Translations under genes and position numbers: made by a program | Shown here: positions 1 through 8,376 of the stretch, in pieces | How positions within the stretch are numbered: the first letter of the stretch is position 1 | Layout: each line of letters begins with the position of its first letter | DNA from: Gillisella vitis | GTDB lineage: Bacteria > Pseudomonadota > Alphaproteobacteria > Rhizobiales > Rhizobiaceae | Reading direction: 5' to 3' | Length of the DNA stretch: 64,000 nt | NCBI RefSeq assembly: GCF_001541345.2 | Contig: NZ_LMVL02000008.1 | Coordinates: 124,001-188,000 of the forward strand | Notes under the pieces: model-generated | Database searches by the model: none | What the model was told of the DNA's origin: nothing | What the model saw: the letters and a program-made list of their open reading frames with translations, nothing else

Positions 1-181
1 CCCAAAGTGGCTTGGCGAGTGCCTGGGCATTGGCAGCCAGCAGCACGGCAATGCTATTTTGCTGGTCGGTTTCGGCGCGCTGCGACGACAGCCAGAGAAA
101 CAGCAGAAACAGCGGCACCACGCAAACGAACACTGTTCCAGCCACCAGCGCAAGGAAACGCTGTTCCACGGACCGGGTCAT
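1..181 (-). CDS. N-terminus of a membrane sensor-like protein (partial)
   Basis: The reading frame runs off the left edge of the window, so only the first 60 residues are visible. The start is the ATG whose complement lies at 179-181. The protein opens MTRSVEQRFLALVAG and continues into one strongly hydrophobic segment (about residues 9-32), then a polar stretch ending in LAANAQALAKPLW. That layout, a single early membrane helix followed by a periplasmic-type region, is common at the N-terminus of bacterial sensor proteins such as GGDEF/EAL proteins or histidine kinases. No catalytic domain is visible, so the class is an inference. It would be transcribed away from rplY. Confidence 0.55.
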   Translation of the reverse strand, partial: MTRSVEQRFLALVAGTVFVCVVPLFLLFLWLSSQRAETDQQNSIAVLLAANAQALAKPLW

Positions 182-511
182 GGATCGAATCCGACGGTGT
201 ACAATTTCAAATAGCAACCAATAGATGCAATATTATACATTTTTCCATCGTATTTGGTGAGCGTGCTGGAAAATGAATAGGGATGAAACAATACACCCCC
301 ACAGCCCCTTGTTCTTCTCTTATTTTGGAGAAGGATTCCACGCGAGACGTTAACGATGACTGAAGTCGTAAAGAAGATTTGCACCTTTACGCAAAGTTAT
401 TTGCGGCTTTCGTGCAAAGCTGCCCATTCCTGACAAGAAGGGCAGGGTGCGACAGGCTGGCGCTACAGCTATTGCCTTAAAGCTTGATCACCAACCGGAT
501 CGGACGGCATG
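182..511. other. Intergenic region, no gene seen
   Basis: This stretch of about 330 bases separates the partial sensor-like gene from the rplY terminator. It is more AT-rich around 205-300 than its neighbours and probably holds the promoter of the leftward partial gene. I see no convincing small ORF with a ribosome binding site and no RNA gene. Confidence 0.4.
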
Positions 512-539
512 AAAAAACCCGCCCGGTAAGGGGCGGGTT
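512..539 (-). terminator. Rho-independent terminator of rplY
   Basis: A GC-rich hairpin (aacccgcc / ggcgggtt with a short loop) lies 29 bases beyond the rplY stop codon. On the minus strand it is followed by a run of six T, as expected for an intrinsic terminator reading leftward out of rplY. Confidence 0.85.
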
Positions 540-567
540 CATCGAACACTCTAACCGAGTGGGTCGA

Positions 568-1170
568 TTATTCTTCGGTAGCTTCTTCTTCGTCGGCAAC
601 GTCAACGTCAGGAGCGACGAGGGTTGCGATCGTGAAGTCGCGGTCGGTGATGACAGGGGTCACACCAGCAGGCAGCTTGACGGCAGAAATATGCACGCTG
701 TCGCCGATCTTCAGGCCAGCCAGGTCGAAGGTGAGGGCTTCCGGAATGTTGTTGGCCGGAACCTGCAACTCGACGTCGTGGCGTACGATGTTGAGGACAG
801 CGCCGGTCTTGACGGCGGACTTGTCTTCATTGACGAAACGGACAGGCACGGCAACCGTGACCTGGCTGTTTGCCGAAACGCGCAGGAAGTCGATATGCAT
901 GGTGAAGTCGCGGACCGGATCCAGCTGGTAGTCCTTTGGCAGGACGCGGATCTTTTCGCCGTTGACTTCAATGGTTGCCACCGTGGTCATGAAACCGCCA
1001 GCGTGGATACGCTTGGTGACTTCATTGGTGTTCAGGGTAATGGCAATGGGAGCCTGCTTGTCACCATAGATGACAGCGGGAATGAGACCGTTGCGGCGAA
1101 GTTCACGGGAGGACCCCTTACCAACCCGTTCGCGCGTTTCGGCCTTGAGCTCGTAAGATGCGTGGCTCAT
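568..1170 (-). CDS. rplY: 50S ribosomal protein L25 / general stress protein Ctc
   Basis: This 200-residue protein binds 5S rRNA in the large ribosomal subunit. It begins MSHASYELKAETRERVGKGS, the usual opening of the long bacterial L25/Ctc form. The N-terminal beta-barrel 5S rRNA-binding domain covers about residues 5-95 and a TL5/CTC-type C-terminal domain about 100-185. The C-terminus is a strongly acidic tail (DEEEATEE). The length matches the two-domain form rather than the 94-residue E. coli protein. The gene stands alone, with its own terminator just downstream. In many rhizobia pth follows rplY, but here the next gene is a membrane protein, so that linkage is not seen. Confidence 0.96.
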   Translation of the reverse strand: MSHASYELKAETRERVGKGSSRELRRNGLIPAVIYGDKQAPIAITLNTNEVTKRIHAGGFMTTVATIEVNGEKIRVLPKDYQLDPVRDFTMHIDFLRVSANSQVTVAVPVRFVNEDKSAVKTGAVLNIVRHDVELQVPANNIPEALTFDLAGLKIGDSVHISAVKLPAGVTPVITDRDFTIATLVAPDVDVADEEEATEE

Positions 1171-1536
1171 GGCATTTCCTTTCGATGTTACTGGAGAGTT
1201 TCAGCCGGTTTTGTCTTTGAAATTCCGGATTGAAACTGGAAACGGTGCCGGTTTTTAAATCTGCCGCATCGTTTCACTCCAACCGTTCAGGATTGAAGGA
1301 AACATATAGCAGCCGTCACAATTTCATCCGCATTGCCTCCAAGGGTGTCTGCGCGGACGGGGGCGCTATAGTATGAAAGTGCCGTGGATGCAAGCTTTCT
1401 CGGGCTTTTTTCGAGCATGGGATGGAACGGGGCCACCGGTTTTTGCGGCAAGGCGCGTCAATCCTGTCGATTGCCATCCTGCTCGCAAAGGTTCATGATA
1501 GTCCAGAGAGATGTGAATTTGCTTTGGGAGGAGCAT

Positions 1537-2493
1537 ATGAGCGTCGGTTACAAACATGCCGATACGGTCTATTCGACAGCATTGCAGGGATCGAAGGCGG
1601 CCAGTTCACCGATTGCCGCTTCCTGGCGGCGTTGCCTCGATGTCCATGGGCTGGACCCTGAACAGGCAGGCACCCCAAGGATCTTGGAGGAAACGGCCTT
1701 CCGCGAAGCGCGCCAACGCATGGACCACCTGATCGCCGCCAGCGCCGAGGAGATGGACCGGCTGTTTTCGACGGTCGGGCGCTCCGGTTGCTGCCTGGTG
1801 CTGGCCGATAGCCATGGCGTGGTGCTGGAACGGCGTAGCGCGGCTGGCGACGACCGGGATTTCCACAGGCTTGGGCTCTGGCAGCAGACGGAATGGAGCG
1901 AGGCCAGTGTCGGCACCAATGGCATCGGCACGGCGCTGGCTGACGAGCGCCCGGTCATCATCCACCGCGACCAGCATTTTCTCTCTGCCAATATCGCACT
2001 GAGTTGCACCACGGCGCCAATCCGCGACCATCGCGGTCAGATTGCCGCCGCGCTCGACATTTCCACCTGCCGCCATGATGTAACGGATCTGTCGATGACC
2101 ATTCTCGCCCAGGCGGTGCGCGATGCCGCGCTGCGTGTTGAGGTCAACCTGTTTCGCATGGCCTTTGCAGGCGCGAGGATCGTCATGATCCCCACGGTCG
2201 CCAATCCCACGGCACTTTTGGCCGTAGATGGTGACGATCTGGTGCTGGGGGCGACGCGGGCGGCGCGGCTGGCGTTGCAGATCGACGATCAGGCCATTGC
2301 CGCTGGCCTGCCTGCCACCGATGCCCTGAAGGAAAAGCGCGGGGAAGAGGGGGACGACCTCTATGATGCGGAACGGGCTGCACTGCGCCGGGTCCTGTCG
2401 CGCACCAAAGGCAATGTCTCCCAGGCAGCGCAATTGCTGGGCATTAGCCGCGCAACCCTGCATCGCAAGATGAAGCGTTTCAATATTCACTAA
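1537..2493 (+). CDS. GAF-like / Fis-type HTH transcriptional regulator, AcoR-like, without AAA+ domain
   Basis: This is a 318-residue regulator. I chose the ATG at 1537 because a GGGAGGAG ribosome binding site lies a few bases upstream; the frame stays open further 5' without a better signal. The N-terminal two thirds resemble the sensory region of acetoin/glycerol-metabolism regulators (AcoR), including a segment near EASVGTNGIGTAL and an SANIALSCTTAPI stretch. The C-terminal 35 residues form a Fis-type helix-turn-helix (RTKGNVSQAAQLLGISRATL). The sigma-54-activating AAA+ domain between these parts in true AcoR is missing: there is no Walker A and no GAFTGA motif. It is followed by an aldehyde dehydrogenase gene in the same direction, with a perfect inverted repeat between them. 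It probably senses a small metabolite and controls that gene; this role is inferred. Confidence 0.85.
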   Translation: MSVGYKHADTVYSTALQGSKAASSPIAASWRRCLDVHGLDPEQAGTPRILEETAFREARQRMDHLIAASAEEMDRLFSTVGRSGCCLVLADSHGVVLERRSAAGDDRDFHRLGLWQQTEWSEASVGTNGIGTALADERPVIIHRDQHFLSANIALSCTTAPIRDHRGQIAAALDISTCRHDVTDLSMTILAQAVRDAALRVEVNLFRMAFAGARIVMIPTVANPTALLAVDGDDLVLGATRAARLALQIDDQAIAAGLPATDALKEKRGEEGDDLYDAERAALRRVLSRTKGNVSQAAQLLGISRATLHRKMKRFNIH

Positions 2494-2502
2494 TGCACGT
2501 AG

Positions 2503-2526
2503 CAGTGTCGCAGCGATGCGACACTG
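2503..2526. promoter_or_regulatory. Perfect 10-bp inverted repeat, likely operator
   Basis: The sequence cagtgtcgca, a four-base spacer, then tgcgacactg forms a perfect 10-bp palindrome ten bases after the stop codon of the Fis-type regulator and about 155 bases before the aldehyde dehydrogenase start. There is no T-run after it, so it does not look like a terminator. It is a good candidate binding site for the upstream regulator; this is inference. Confidence 0.55.
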
Positions 2527-2589
2527 TGCGTTGCGGCATTGCGAAGCGTGGCTGGTATCTGGCCTTAGCGGGGTGCATCTTCCCTCTAC

Positions 2590-2646
2590 GGTTCTGGGAG
2601 TTTGTCAGGGAAAAGTGGAGGACCGGTTTTCCCCAAAGACAAACAT
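2590..2646 (+). repeat. Partial copy of the ~102-nt dispersed intergenic repeat
   Basis: The segment from gggagtttgtcagggaaaag through the aaagacaaac stretch matches the left half of the elements at 9295-9408 and 19062-19163. It lies in the leader of the aldehyde dehydrogenase gene, just before its ribosome binding site. Confidence 0.6.
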
Positions 2647-2679
2647 CACCACAGGACCCTTCATCAGGGAGGATGAGAG

Positions 2680-4194
2680 ATGAACATTCAGGTTCAAACC
2701 ACGGCAAGCACCCCGTTCAAGCTGAAATACGGCAATTTCATCGGTGGCGACTGGCGTGAGCCGGTCGGTGGCCGGTATTTTGAAAACACCACGCCAGTCA
2801 CCGGTGGCAAGCTGTGCGATATCGCCCGCTCCGACGAGCGCGACATCAATCTGGCGCTGGACGCTGCCCATGCCGCCAAGGACAAATGGGGCAAGACCCC
2901 CGTTGCCGAGCGCGCCAACATGCTGAACCGCATTGCCGACCGGATGGAAAGCAATCTGGAGCTTCTAGCCCGGGCCGAAACCTGGGACAATGGCAAGCCG
3001 CTGCGTGAAACCATGGCTGCCGATATTCCGCTGGCCGTCGATCATTTCCGCTATTTTGCCGCCTGCGTGCGCGCACAGGAAGGCTCGATCGGCGAAATCG
3101 ACCACGATACGGTTGCCTATCATTTCCACGAGCCGCTTGGCGTCGTCGGCCAGATCATTCCCTGGAATTTCCCGATCCTGATGGCCGCCTGGAAGCTGGC
3201 GCCCGCTCTTGCCGCTGGCAATTGCGTCGTGCTGAAGCCCGCCGAGCAGACTCCGGCCTCGATTCTCGTCTGGGCCGAATTGATCGGCGACATCCTGCCG
3301 CCCGGCGTGCTCAATATCGTCAATGGCTTTGGCCTGGAAGCTGGCAAGCCCCTGGCCTCCAGCCCGCGCATCGCCAAGATCGCCTTTACCGGTGAGACCT
3401 CGACGGGTCGCCTGATCATGCAGTATGCCAGCCAAAACCTCATTCCGGTGACGCTGGAGCTGGGCGGAAAATCGCCGAATATCTTCTTCGAGGATGTGCT
3501 GCGCGAAGATGACGATTATCTCGACAAGGCCCTGGAAGGCTTTGCGATGTTTGCCCTTAACCAGGGCGAAGTCTGCACCTGCCCAAGCCGGGCGATCGTC
3601 CATGAAAAGATCTATGATCGCTTCATGGAAAAAGCCATCAAGCGCGTCGAGGCCATCGTGCAGGGTGATCCGCTGGATATGGGCACGATGATCGGCGCGC
3701 AGGCCTCCAGCGAGCAGCTTGAAAAAATCCTGTCCTATATGGATATCGGTCGTCAGGAAGGCGCCGAAGTGCTGACCGGTGGCCATCGCAATACTCTGTC
3801 CGGCGATCTCGCTGGCGGCTATTACGTTAAGCCGACCGTGTTCAAGGGGCATAACAAGATGCGGGTCTTCCAGGAGGAAATCTTCGGCCCGGTCGTCTCC
3901 GTCACCACCTTCAAGGACGAGGCCGAGGCCCTGGAAATCGCCAATGACACCCTCTATGGCCTGGGTGCTGGCGTCTGGAGCCGCGATGCCAATACCTGCT
4001 ACCGCTTCGGTCGCAATATCCAGGCCGGGCGCGTCTGGACCAATTGCTACCACGCCTATCCGGCCCATGCGGCCTTCGGCGGCTACAAGCAATCGGGCAT
4101 TGGCCGTGAGACCCACAAGATGATGCTGGATCACTATCAGCAGACCAAGAACATGCTGGTAAGTTACAGCCCCAAAGCCCTCGGCTTCTTCTAA
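2680..4194 (+). CDS. NAD-dependent aldehyde dehydrogenase (AcoD/ExaC type)
   Basis: This 504-residue enzyme belongs to the aldehyde dehydrogenase superfamily and should oxidise an aliphatic aldehyde such as acetaldehyde to the acid with NAD(P)+. Visible motifs are the PWNFP segment (residues 161-165), the general base Glu260 in LELGGKSPN, and the nucleophile Cys299 in NQGEVCTCPSR. The CTCPSR form is typical of AcoD/ExaC acetaldehyde dehydrogenases. The ATG at 2680 has a GGGAGGATGAG ribosome binding site. The gene follows an AcoR-like regulator and precedes a DUF779 gene, a combination often seen with this aldehyde dehydrogenase class. The exact substrate cannot be read from sequence. Confidence 0.93.
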   Translation: MNIQVQTTASTPFKLKYGNFIGGDWREPVGGRYFENTTPVTGGKLCDIARSDERDINLALDAAHAAKDKWGKTPVAERANMLNRIADRMESNLELLARAETWDNGKPLRETMAADIPLAVDHFRYFAACVRAQEGSIGEIDHDTVAYHFHEPLGVVGQIIPWNFPILMAAWKLAPALAAGNCVVLKPAEQTPASILVWAELIGDILPPGVLNIVNGFGLEAGKPLASSPRIAKIAFTGETSTGRLIMQYASQNLIPVTLELGGKSPNIFFEDVLREDDDYLDKALEGFAMFALNQGEVCTCPSRAIVHEKIYDRFMEKAIKRVEAIVQGDPLDMGTMIGAQASSEQLEKILSYMDIGRQEGAEVLTGGHRNTLSGDLAGGYYVKPTVFKGHNKMRVFQEEIFGPVVSVTTFKDEAEALEIANDTLYGLGAGVWSRDANTCYRFGRNIQAGRVWTNCYHAYPAHAAFGGYKQSGIGRETHKMMLDHYQQTKNMLVSYSPKALGFF

Positions 4195-4208
4195 ACCCGT
4201 TGTAAATC

Positions 4209-4316
4209 CGCCCCGCTGGGCTGCAAATGTCTTCCGCCTGCGCTTCCAGTGCTCACGTACTCTAGGTACGCTCCGCGCTGGTTCTCGCCGGAAGCCATTT
4301 TCGCCACAGTGGGGCG
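4209..4316. repeat. Palindromic intergenic element, copy 1 (uninterrupted)
   Basis: A large imperfect palindrome of about 108 bases. The outer arms (cgccccgctggg with gctgcaaatg, against cattttcgcc with acagtggggcg) enclose nested arms (cttccg/cggaag, ccagtgc/gcgctgg) and a small cgtac-tctag-gtacg tip. A second, interrupted copy starts 145 bases downstream. Confidence 0.7.
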
Positions 4317-4353
4317 AATTTCCAATCGGGTTTAAACCCGCCGATATTCACGT

Positions 4354-4511
4354 CTGGAGGGGCTGCAAATGGTCATGTCCTGCGCTTCCGGTGCTCACGT
4401 ACTCTTATGTTTCGCATTCCCGAACGAAAAACCGCTTCACACTTTTTCTGGGAATGCTTTGAAGTACGCTCCGCTCCGGTTCTCGAACATAACCATTTTC
4501 GCCACCTCCAG
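4354..4511. repeat. Palindromic intergenic element, copy 2, interrupted by a ~58-nt insert
   Basis: The outer arms are ctggaggggctgcaaatggt and its complement-like partner accattttcgccacctccag. The interior shares gcttccggtgctcacgtactc and tacgctccgc with copy 1. Between those two shared blocks, where copy 1 has only its small tip, lies an extra segment of about 58 bases (about 4405-4462). The insert is itself palindromic (gcattccc at 4414-4421, gggaatgc at 4450-4457). A related ccgtttcacacttttcctgg sequence occurs near 48847. Confidence 0.65.
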
Positions 4512-4595
4512 CCGCGAATCTCGACGGGTTTAGGTGTCGAGTTTGTGGTTTTTATACGCTGATGAGAATTCACAGGGCTTGCGGTTCCTGCATTC

Positions 4596-4639
4596 TTCTC
4601 CCCAGCGGGGAGAAGGTGGCGGCAGCCGGATGAGGGGGG
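4596..4639. repeat. Short palindromic repeat of the ttctcccc...ggggagaa type
   Basis: An 8-bp inverted repeat (ttctcccc / ggggagaa) with a three-base loop is followed by ggtggcggcagccggatgag. This sequence type is a common intergenic repeat in rhizobia and Brucella. It lies about 45 bases before the DUF779 gene. Confidence 0.6.
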
Positions 4640-4681
4640 CGAAGCCACGACGGACTTCTTTCATTTTGAAACGAGGCAGTT

Positions 4682-5056
4682 ATGGACACGATTTTGGACG
4701 GTGAACCAAGGGTCGTCGCGACAGCGGCGGCCATCGATTTGATCGGCGAGATCCGCAGGGATCATCCGCAGATCCTGTTTCATCAGTCGGGCGGCTGTTG
4801 CGACGGGTCGTCGCCGATGTGTTATCCCGTGGATGATTATATCGTCGGGGATACCGATGTGAAGCTGGGCGAGATTGATGGGGTGCCCTTCTATATCCAT
4901 CAGAGTCAGTATGAAGTCTGGAAACATACCCAGTTGATCATCGATGTCGTGCCGGGACGAGGGGGCATGTTTTCGTTGGATAATGGCCGCGAAAAGCGCT
5001 TTCTGACCCGCTCCAAGCTGTTCGGGGGTGAGGTCTGCGCTTTACCTGTCCGCTAA
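4682..5056 (+). CDS. DUF779 domain-containing protein
   Basis: A small soluble protein of 124 residues with the DUF779 signature: FHQSGGCCDGSSPMC near residues 38-52, then FYIHQSQYEVWKHTQ and a conserved GRGGMFSLDN segment. The cysteines at the CCDGSSPMC motif suggest a metal or redox site, but the function of DUF779 is not established. Members are repeatedly found next to AcoD/ExaC-type aldehyde dehydrogenases, as here, so a helper role in the same aldehyde pathway is the best inference. It is separated from the dehydrogenase by about 490 bases of repeats, so it may be transcribed separately. Confidence 0.85.
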   Translation: MDTILDGEPRVVATAAAIDLIGEIRRDHPQILFHQSGGCCDGSSPMCYPVDDYIVGDTDVKLGEIDGVPFYIHQSQYEVWKHTQLIIDVVPGRGGMFSLDNGREKRFLTRSKLFGGEVCALPVR

Positions 5057-5085
5057 TAATTTAGCCGAAGCGCTAAAATCCCGCT

Positions 5086-5976
5086 CTACAGCAAGCCGCA
5101 TTTGGCGCAGGCGGCGTCGATGATTTCGAGCTTGATGGCTTGCGCCCTCGCATATTCTCGTCGGAAGGGGTTGGAAACCCAGAGTTCCGAGCGTCCACGC
5201 CGTCCTTTCCAGCCGATGGTTCCGGCGTTTGCGGCATCGAGCAGCTTGCGGGTAAGATGCGAGCGTGACAGGTGGAATGTCTCGGCCATGGCCTGGATCG
5301 ATACGGTGCCGATCAAAATCTGCTCAGCGTCGGCCTCGGTATCCTGACTCTTGGCGATCAGCCAGTCGATAATGATATTGCCGTTGTTCAGCCAGACGAA
5401 GGGATCGAAAATTTCCGGCTGCTCGCGCAGCTCAGGCGTCTGCATGAAGGCGGAAGCGATAAGCGGATGCAGCTTGCTCATGTCCCGGCCACTGGCCTCG
5501 AAATTCTGTAACCGTGTGCCGTCGTCGAACCCGTCCAGGCTTCGCAGATGGATCTCCATCCAGCCCGCCGCACTGCCAAGGCTGGCCTCGCTCGGCACAA
5601 GCGGTCTGCTGCGGCGGTCGGTGGTGGTTGTTTCGCGGGCGATGCCGTAGGTTTCCATTTCCTTCAGAAATGCATCCGCCGTATTGCGGCTGGCCACACC
5701 AGTGGCCTCGACAAAGTCGAAATAGCGGGCAGGCAAGATCTGGCCCATCTCAAAATATTGCATCAGGGCAATCTGTCCGAGAAGCCAGCGCTGGTGACTG
5801 GCAAAAACCCTGGCGATCTGAGGGTGCTCCTCGAACCGTTTCAAGAAGGCCTCCGCCTGCACGCGGATGATCGGATGAATCCGCGGATGGGATAGCATGG
5901 CGCTGGCTGTGAAAGGCATGGCCTGGTGTTTCGTTGGCTGCGCTGGAATATCGTCTTGAGCTTGCGTGCAGGTCAT
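5086..5976 (-). CDS. Conserved hypothetical protein, probable winged-helix regulator
   Basis: I do not recognise a named family. The protein is 296 residues from the ATG at 5976; the frame is open to an ATG at 6030, and neither start has a strong ribosome binding site. The first half contains a DNA-binding-like segment (FVEATGVASRNTADAFLKEM) that resembles a helix-turn-helix. The C-terminal part has another (SIQAMAETFHLSRSHLTRKL followed by GWKGRRGRSELWVS), which looks like a winged helix. Two predicted HTH units suggest a transcription regulator. It is convergent with the DUF779 gene. Confidence 0.7.
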   Translation of the reverse strand: MTCTQAQDDIPAQPTKHQAMPFTASAMLSHPRIHPIIRVQAEAFLKRFEEHPQIARVFASHQRWLLGQIALMQYFEMGQILPARYFDFVEATGVASRNTADAFLKEMETYGIARETTTTDRRSRPLVPSEASLGSAAGWMEIHLRSLDGFDDGTRLQNFEASGRDMSKLHPLIASAFMQTPELREQPEIFDPFVWLNNGNIIIDWLIAKSQDTEADAEQILIGTVSIQAMAETFHLSRSHLTRKLLDAANAGTIGWKGRRGRSELWVSNPFRREYARAQAIKLEIIDAACAKCGLL

Positions 5977-6243
5977 GGTGTCCGAGCCATTTTTTCTATG
6001 CAAATAGAAGGGTATCCGAAGCTCAACCATTCATCAATGGAAGAGAGGCCTGCAACCATTCTGTTTTGATTATAGATTTTTTGTTGAGAATTTTCACACC
6101 GGATCGGTGCTAACGTCATGCGGACCGGAAGGCATGTGCGGCGAATAGGGTATTTCCGTTTTTCATCGACATGCGAAAGGGGTACCCGTTTTCCGAAAAG
6201 ATAAACGGCACCGAAAAGGCGCTGTAACACTTTGAAATTGCCA

Positions 6244-6281
6244 CGTAATCCCTGAAACCGCTTCTGGTTCAAGGGATTACG
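6244..6281. repeat. Inverted repeat downstream of prs
   Basis: Ten-base arms cgtaatccct (6244-6253) and agggattacg (6272-6281) enclose an 18-base loop. It begins 17 bases beyond the prs stop codon. No T-run follows on the minus strand, so a terminator role is uncertain. The adjacent sequence (gctgtaacactttgaaattg) resembles a recurring rhizobial intergenic repeat. Confidence 0.45.
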
Positions 6282-6298
6282 CAGGCGTGCCGCGACGA

Positions 6299-7231
6299 TT
6301 AATCGAACAGGCTGGAAACCGAGGCTTCGGCGCTGGTGCGGTTGATGGCTTCGCCAAGCAGGGTGGCGGTACTCAACACCCGGATATTATGGGCGGATTG
6401 TACCGCGACGGTCGGCTGGATGGAATCGGTGATCACCAATTCGCGTAGCTTGGAGGAGGTGACGCGGGTAACGGCGCCGCCCGAAAGCACTCCATGGGTA
6501 ATATAGGCAGTAACGCTGGCTGCGCCCATATTCAGCATCGCTTCCGCCGCGTTGCAGAGCGTACCGCCGCTATCGACGATATCGTCGATCAGAATACAAT
6601 CCTTGCCTTCGACATCGCCGATGATGTTCATCACTTCGGATTCGCCTGGACGATCGCGACGCTTGTCGACGATGGCCAGAAGACAGTCCAGACGCTTGGC
6701 AAGCGCACGTGCACGCACCACGCCGCCGACGTCAGGTGAAACGACCATGAGATTGGCAAGGTCGTAGTGTTCCTTGACATCACGGGCGAGGACGGGTGCT
6801 GCAAAAAGGTTGTCGGTCGGGATATCGAAAAAGCCCTGGATCTGGCCAGCATGCAGATCAAGCGTCAGAACACGGTCGGCGCCGGCCTCGGTGATCAGAT
6901 TGGCAACCAGCTTGGCCGAGATCGGTGTGCGACCAGAGGCGCGACGGTCCTGGCGGGCATAGCCGAAATAGGGAATGACGGCTGTGATCCGCCGCGCCGA
7001 GGAGCGGCGGAAGGCGTCGATCATGATCAGTAGTTCCATCAGGTGGTCATTGGTCGGAAACGACGTCGACTGGACGATGAAGATATCCTCGCCACGGACG
7101 TTTTCCTGAATTTCCACGAAGATTTCCTGGTCCGCAAAGCGGCGAACACTGGCTTTTCCAAGGGGAACATTGAGATATTTACAGACCGCTTCAGCAAGTT
7201 GCCGGTTCGAATTACCTGCGAAGACCTTCAT
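6299..7231 (-). CDS. prs: Ribose-phosphate pyrophosphokinase
   Basis: This enzyme makes phosphoribosyl pyrophosphate from ribose 5-phosphate and ATP, feeding purine, pyrimidine, histidine and tryptophan synthesis. It is 310 residues, the normal bacterial class I length. It opens MKVFAGNSNRQLAEAVCKYL. Visible motifs are the flexible-loop and ATP-binding region YFGYARQDRRASGRTPISAK and the PRPP-binding signature CILIDDIVDSGGTLCNAAEA. It stands alone, followed by a hairpin repeat. Confidence 0.97.
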   Translation of the reverse strand: MKVFAGNSNRQLAEAVCKYLNVPLGKASVRRFADQEIFVEIQENVRGEDIFIVQSTSFPTNDHLMELLIMIDAFRRSSARRITAVIPYFGYARQDRRASGRTPISAKLVANLITEAGADRVLTLDLHAGQIQGFFDIPTDNLFAAPVLARDVKEHYDLANLMVVSPDVGGVVRARALAKRLDCLLAIVDKRRDRPGESEVMNIIGDVEGKDCILIDDIVDSGGTLCNAAEAMLNMGAASVTAYITHGVLSGGAVTRVTSSKLRELVITDSIQPTVAVQSAHNIRVLSTATLLGEAINRTSAEASVSSLFD

Positions 7232-7509
7232 TTGTGCCCGCCTGTTTGCATCCCGCTACGCGATCCCGTCTGGGCATCCCGCACCGGATTAAAACTGTTA
7301 CAACCGACCCCAGCACACTTGTTTCATGCGCGGCGCTGCAATGCGGGCTTTTTAGCGCCCTTGCCCCTGAATGCAAGTGGTTTGCAACAGTTCTCACGGA
7401 AATTCGTAAACGAAGTGATTTTCCCGCGCGTGGTGTTCCGCATGGGCCTCGATTCCGAGGGGAAAAGAGTGGGATTGTTGGCTGTGGTGACTATGTGCCA
7501 GAAACGGCC

Positions 7510-8331
7510 TTACGGATTAGGATGGCCAAGGAACATCGTTGGTGTCATGGCGGTCACCTGTCGGAAAGCGCAGGAGAACGACGCCGTACTGGCAAAACCA
7601 AACTCGACAGAGACCCGCGCGATTGCATTTCCTCTTGCCAGCCAGTCCATCGCTTGCACGATTCGTGCGCGCTGCCGCCACGACTTCAAGGTCAGTCCGG
7701 TCTCCACCGGAAATAGCCGGCTCACGGTGCGCACAGATGTTGCGGCGCGCGCTGCCAGTTCGTCAAGGTTCAGTCGGTTCTGGCGATCCTCGAAGGCGAA
7801 ATCGGCGACACGCCTTGCGACAGGACTGGTGGGTAAAGGTAAGAATGTCGGCGCATGGGCCGTTTCGGTCAGTTCATGAAGCATCAGCCGGGCAACGAGT
7901 TCAGCCTTGTCCGTCGATATATGGGGCGAGAAAGCCGCGTCCAGCAGGCATTTCATCAGCGGAGTGACCCGTAGCGTAAACGGTCGGTGCAGTTGCGTGG
8001 GCGGTGCCCAGGCCTCAGCCGCCGATGGTTCCCAATCCACCATCCAAAGTTCAGCATCAGTGAGCACGTCTACCCGGTGAACAACTCCTGCCGGAATCCA
8101 GACGGCGAGCTGTGGCGGCACAAGCCAGCGCCCTTCGTCCGTGTGTACCTGGACCATGCCCGATGCGGCAAAGGTCAGTTGTGCTTCCCCGTGAGAATGG
8201 GCTGGCATGCCCATGCCGCGCTGCTTGCAGCCCCGGCGTATCGTGAAAGGGTGTCCCGACATGATAATTGGCCTCTGCGCGATGCGGATTGGCGTCACAT
8301 CGTCAACTCTCTCGTCTACCATAAGATTCAT
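7510..8331 (-). CDS. AraC-family transcriptional regulator with N-terminal cupin
   Basis: About 273 residues from the ATG at 8331; ATGs at 8322 and 8262 are alternatives and the frame is open further upstream. The N-terminal part (HPFTIRRG, then PAHSHGEAQLTFAASGMVQV) is a cupin-like ligand-binding domain. The C-terminal part (LNLDELAARAATSVRTVSRL and the following ARVSVEFGFASTASFSCAFRQ) contains the two helix-turn-helix motifs of the AraC/XylS family. It is divergent from the oxidoreductase gene at 8377 with about 45 bases between starts, so it probably regulates that gene and itself. Confidence 0.88.
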   Translation of the reverse strand: MNLMVDERVDDVTPIRIAQRPIIMSGHPFTIRRGCKQRGMGMPAHSHGEAQLTFAASGMVQVHTDEGRWLVPPQLAVWIPAGVVHRVDVLTDAELWMVDWEPSAAEAWAPPTQLHRPFTLRVTPLMKCLLDAAFSPHISTDKAELVARLMLHELTETAHAPTFLPLPTSPVARRVADFAFEDRQNRLNLDELAARAATSVRTVSRLFPVETGLTLKSWRQRARIVQAMDWLARGNAIARVSVEFGFASTASFSCAFRQVTAMTPTMFLGHPNP

Positions 8332-8376
8332 CAACAGGCGATCACAGATAAACGCTGAGCCGAGCAGGAGTGAAGA

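Noticed and set aside
2965..4134. Long minus-strand ORF opposite the aldehyde dehydrogenase
   Set aside because: It is a reverse-complement shadow of a well-conserved gene, with no ribosome binding site or family motifs.
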